This document shows positions 63,113 to 64,000 of a stretch of 64,000 nucleotides of DNA, piece by piece (the first letter of the stretch is position 1; every line of letters starts with the position of its first letter). Under the pieces are notes generated by a model. It did no database searches. It was not told the origin of the DNA and was given only the letters and a program-made list of their open reading frames with translations. The position numbers and the translations under genes were made by a program. The stretch comes from Cohaesibacter gelatinilyticus (lineage in GTDB: Bacteria > Pseudomonadota > Alphaproteobacteria > Rhizobiales > Cohaesibacteraceae), in assembly GCF_900215605.1 (NCBI RefSeq), contig NZ_OBEL01000008.1:62001-126000 (forward strand), written 5' to 3'.

Positions 63113-64000
63113 TATTCTTCTTTCCCCTTCTGGGCGACATGTTTGACGATGGAGGCAGCGGCATGAACGGCAGCGGCACCCCCCACGACGGTGGCAGCGG
63201 TTTTGCCGATTTCGTCGGCATCGGCTTCGATGCCAAAGCCCTTCACCTTGGTCAGGCGATCATAGAAGGAGCCCTTGTCCCAGAAGCCATCTTCCGAGCA
63301 GCCAATGCAGGGGTGGCCGGCCTGAATCGGGAAGGAAAGACCACCATTCCAGCGGACAGTGGAACAGGCATTGTAGGTGGTCGGGCCCTTGCAGCCGACC
63401 TTGTAAAGGCAATAGCCCTTGCGTGCGCCTTCATCATCAAAACTCTCGACAAACTGACCGGCATCGAAATGCGGGCGGCGATAGCATTTGTCATGAATAC
63501 GCTGGGAATAGAACATTTTCGGACGACCCTGACGGTCCAGATCTGGCAGTTTTTCAAAAGTCAGGATATAGGTGATAACGGCTGTCATCACTTCCGAGAT
63601 TGGCGGACAACCCGGAACCTTGATGATTGGCTTATCGGCAATGCCCGGCACCATGTGGGTCGGCGTTGCGCGGGTCGGATTCGGACGCGCTGCCTGGACG
63701 CAACCCCATGACGCACAAGAGCCCCAGGAAACGATGGCCTTGGCATGATCGGCCGCGTGACGCAGCTGCTCAACGAATGGCTTGCCGCCGATAATGCAAT
63801 ACATGCCATCTTCATTCAGCGGAGCATTGCCTTCAACAGCCAGAATGTAGTTGCCATCATATTTCTGAATGGTCTCTTCAATGATGGCTTCAGCTTGCTC
63901 GCCCGCTGCAGCCATGATGGTGTCATCATAATCGAGCGAGATCATGGACAAGATCACGTCTTTGGCAAGCGGATGGGCAGAGCGAATGAAACTTTCAGAA
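63112..64000 (-). CDS. hupS: Uptake [NiFe] hydrogenase small subunit, 5' end off window
   Basis: Iron-sulfur electron-transfer subunit. About 296 residues are visible, from [20 protein letters not shown] to the C-terminal membrane anchor region, which is short ([21 protein letters not shown]). Cluster ligands are in [29 protein letters not shown] and [13 protein letters not shown]. The first roughly 60 residues, with the Tat leader, lie beyond 64000, as must the HoxA/sigma-54 promoter. An apparent GTG start near 63957 is internal, since the upstream codons continue the family sequence. Confidence 0.96.
   Translation of the reverse strand, partial: SESFIRSAHPLAKDVILSMISLDYDDTIMAAAGEQAEAIIEETIQKYDGNYILAVEGNAPLNEDGMYCIIGGKPFVEQLRHAADHAKAIVSWGSCASWGCVQAARPNPTRATPTHMVPGIADKPIIKVPGCPPISEVMTAVITYILTFEKLPDLDRQGRPKMFYSQRIHDKCYRRPHFDAGQFVESFDDEGARKGYCLYKVGCKGPTTYNACSTVRWNGGLSFPIQAGHPCIGCSEDGFWDKGSFYDRLTKVKGFGIEADADEIGKTAATVVGGAAAVHAAASIVKHVAQKGKEE

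Noticed and set aside
41313-64000. Sigma-54 (-24/-12) promoters inside the hydrogenase block
   Set aside because: No good TGGCAC-N5-TTGC match was found by eye in the gaps examined; the HoxA target promoter probably lies beyond 64000.
1-64000. CRISPR arrays, tRNA or rRNA genes, insertion sequences, phage genes
   Set aside because: No regular spaced repeats, cloverleaf-like sequences or transposase/integrase motifs were noticed on either strand.

Overview
The window looks like a marine alphaproteobacterium of the Hyphomicrobiales, perhaps Cohaesibacter-like (low confidence; judged from moderate GC, a repABC replication module, TRAP and oligopeptide transporters, a Rhizobiales-style intergenic palindrome and a group 1 uptake hydrogenase locus). 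The complete repABC set means the window probably lies on a large plasmid or chromid. No rRNA, tRNA, CRISPR array or intact insertion sequence was seen.

Layout. (1) 1-5231, minus: an oligopeptide/dipeptide-type ABC transporter (binding protein, two permeases, one fused double ATPase cut by the window edge). (2) 6218-6784: a MAPEG membrane protein in an otherwise sparse stretch. (3) 7063-21723: an uncharacterised catabolic locus in three minus-strand units plus a divergent GntR/FCD regulator. It holds a ThDP enzyme, an acylating aldehyde dehydrogenase, a TIM-barrel isomerase/dehydratase, three Gfo/Idh/MocA dehydrogenases, a cupin-like unknown, a citryl-CoA-lyase-like protein, a catabolic-type AroE, a type II dehydroquinase (AroQ) and a TRAP transporter. 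A 13-bp palindrome (AATATCTGATATT) or a close variant lies upstream of each unit, so they look like one regulon. The gene set mixes the logic of inositol breakdown (dehydrogenase, TIM barrel, ThDP hydrolase, acylating dehydrogenase) with quinate/shikimate enzymes, and I propose it degrades an unidentified carbocyclic acid or cyclitol.

(4) 21739-37276: glucose use. A LacI-type repressor faces edd-eda-zwf-pgl, with its probable operator over the edd promoter. After a LysR/azoreductase pair come a GtrS/GltR-like two-component system, the gtsABCD glucose ABC transporter and glucokinase. Together they import glucose and burn it through the Entner-Doudoroff pathway. (5) 37327-41307: repC, an antisense ctRNA, repB and repA, with an 18-bp repeat (candidate parS) on both sides of repA.

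(6) 41313-64000, all minus: a nearly complete aerobic [NiFe] hydrogenase locus. In transcription order: hupS (5' end off the window), hupL, hupC, hupD, F, G, H, I, J, K, hypA, B, C, D, E, a nickel permease, hypX, hoxA, hoxJ, hoxB, hoxC, hypF. HupSL with cytochrome b HupC oxidises H2 into the quinone pool; the Hyp and Hup proteins build the NiFe(CN)2CO site; HoxBC senses H2 and signals through HoxJ to HoxA. The locus ends beside repA. Two long bulged palindromes sit between hypE and the nickel permease gene.
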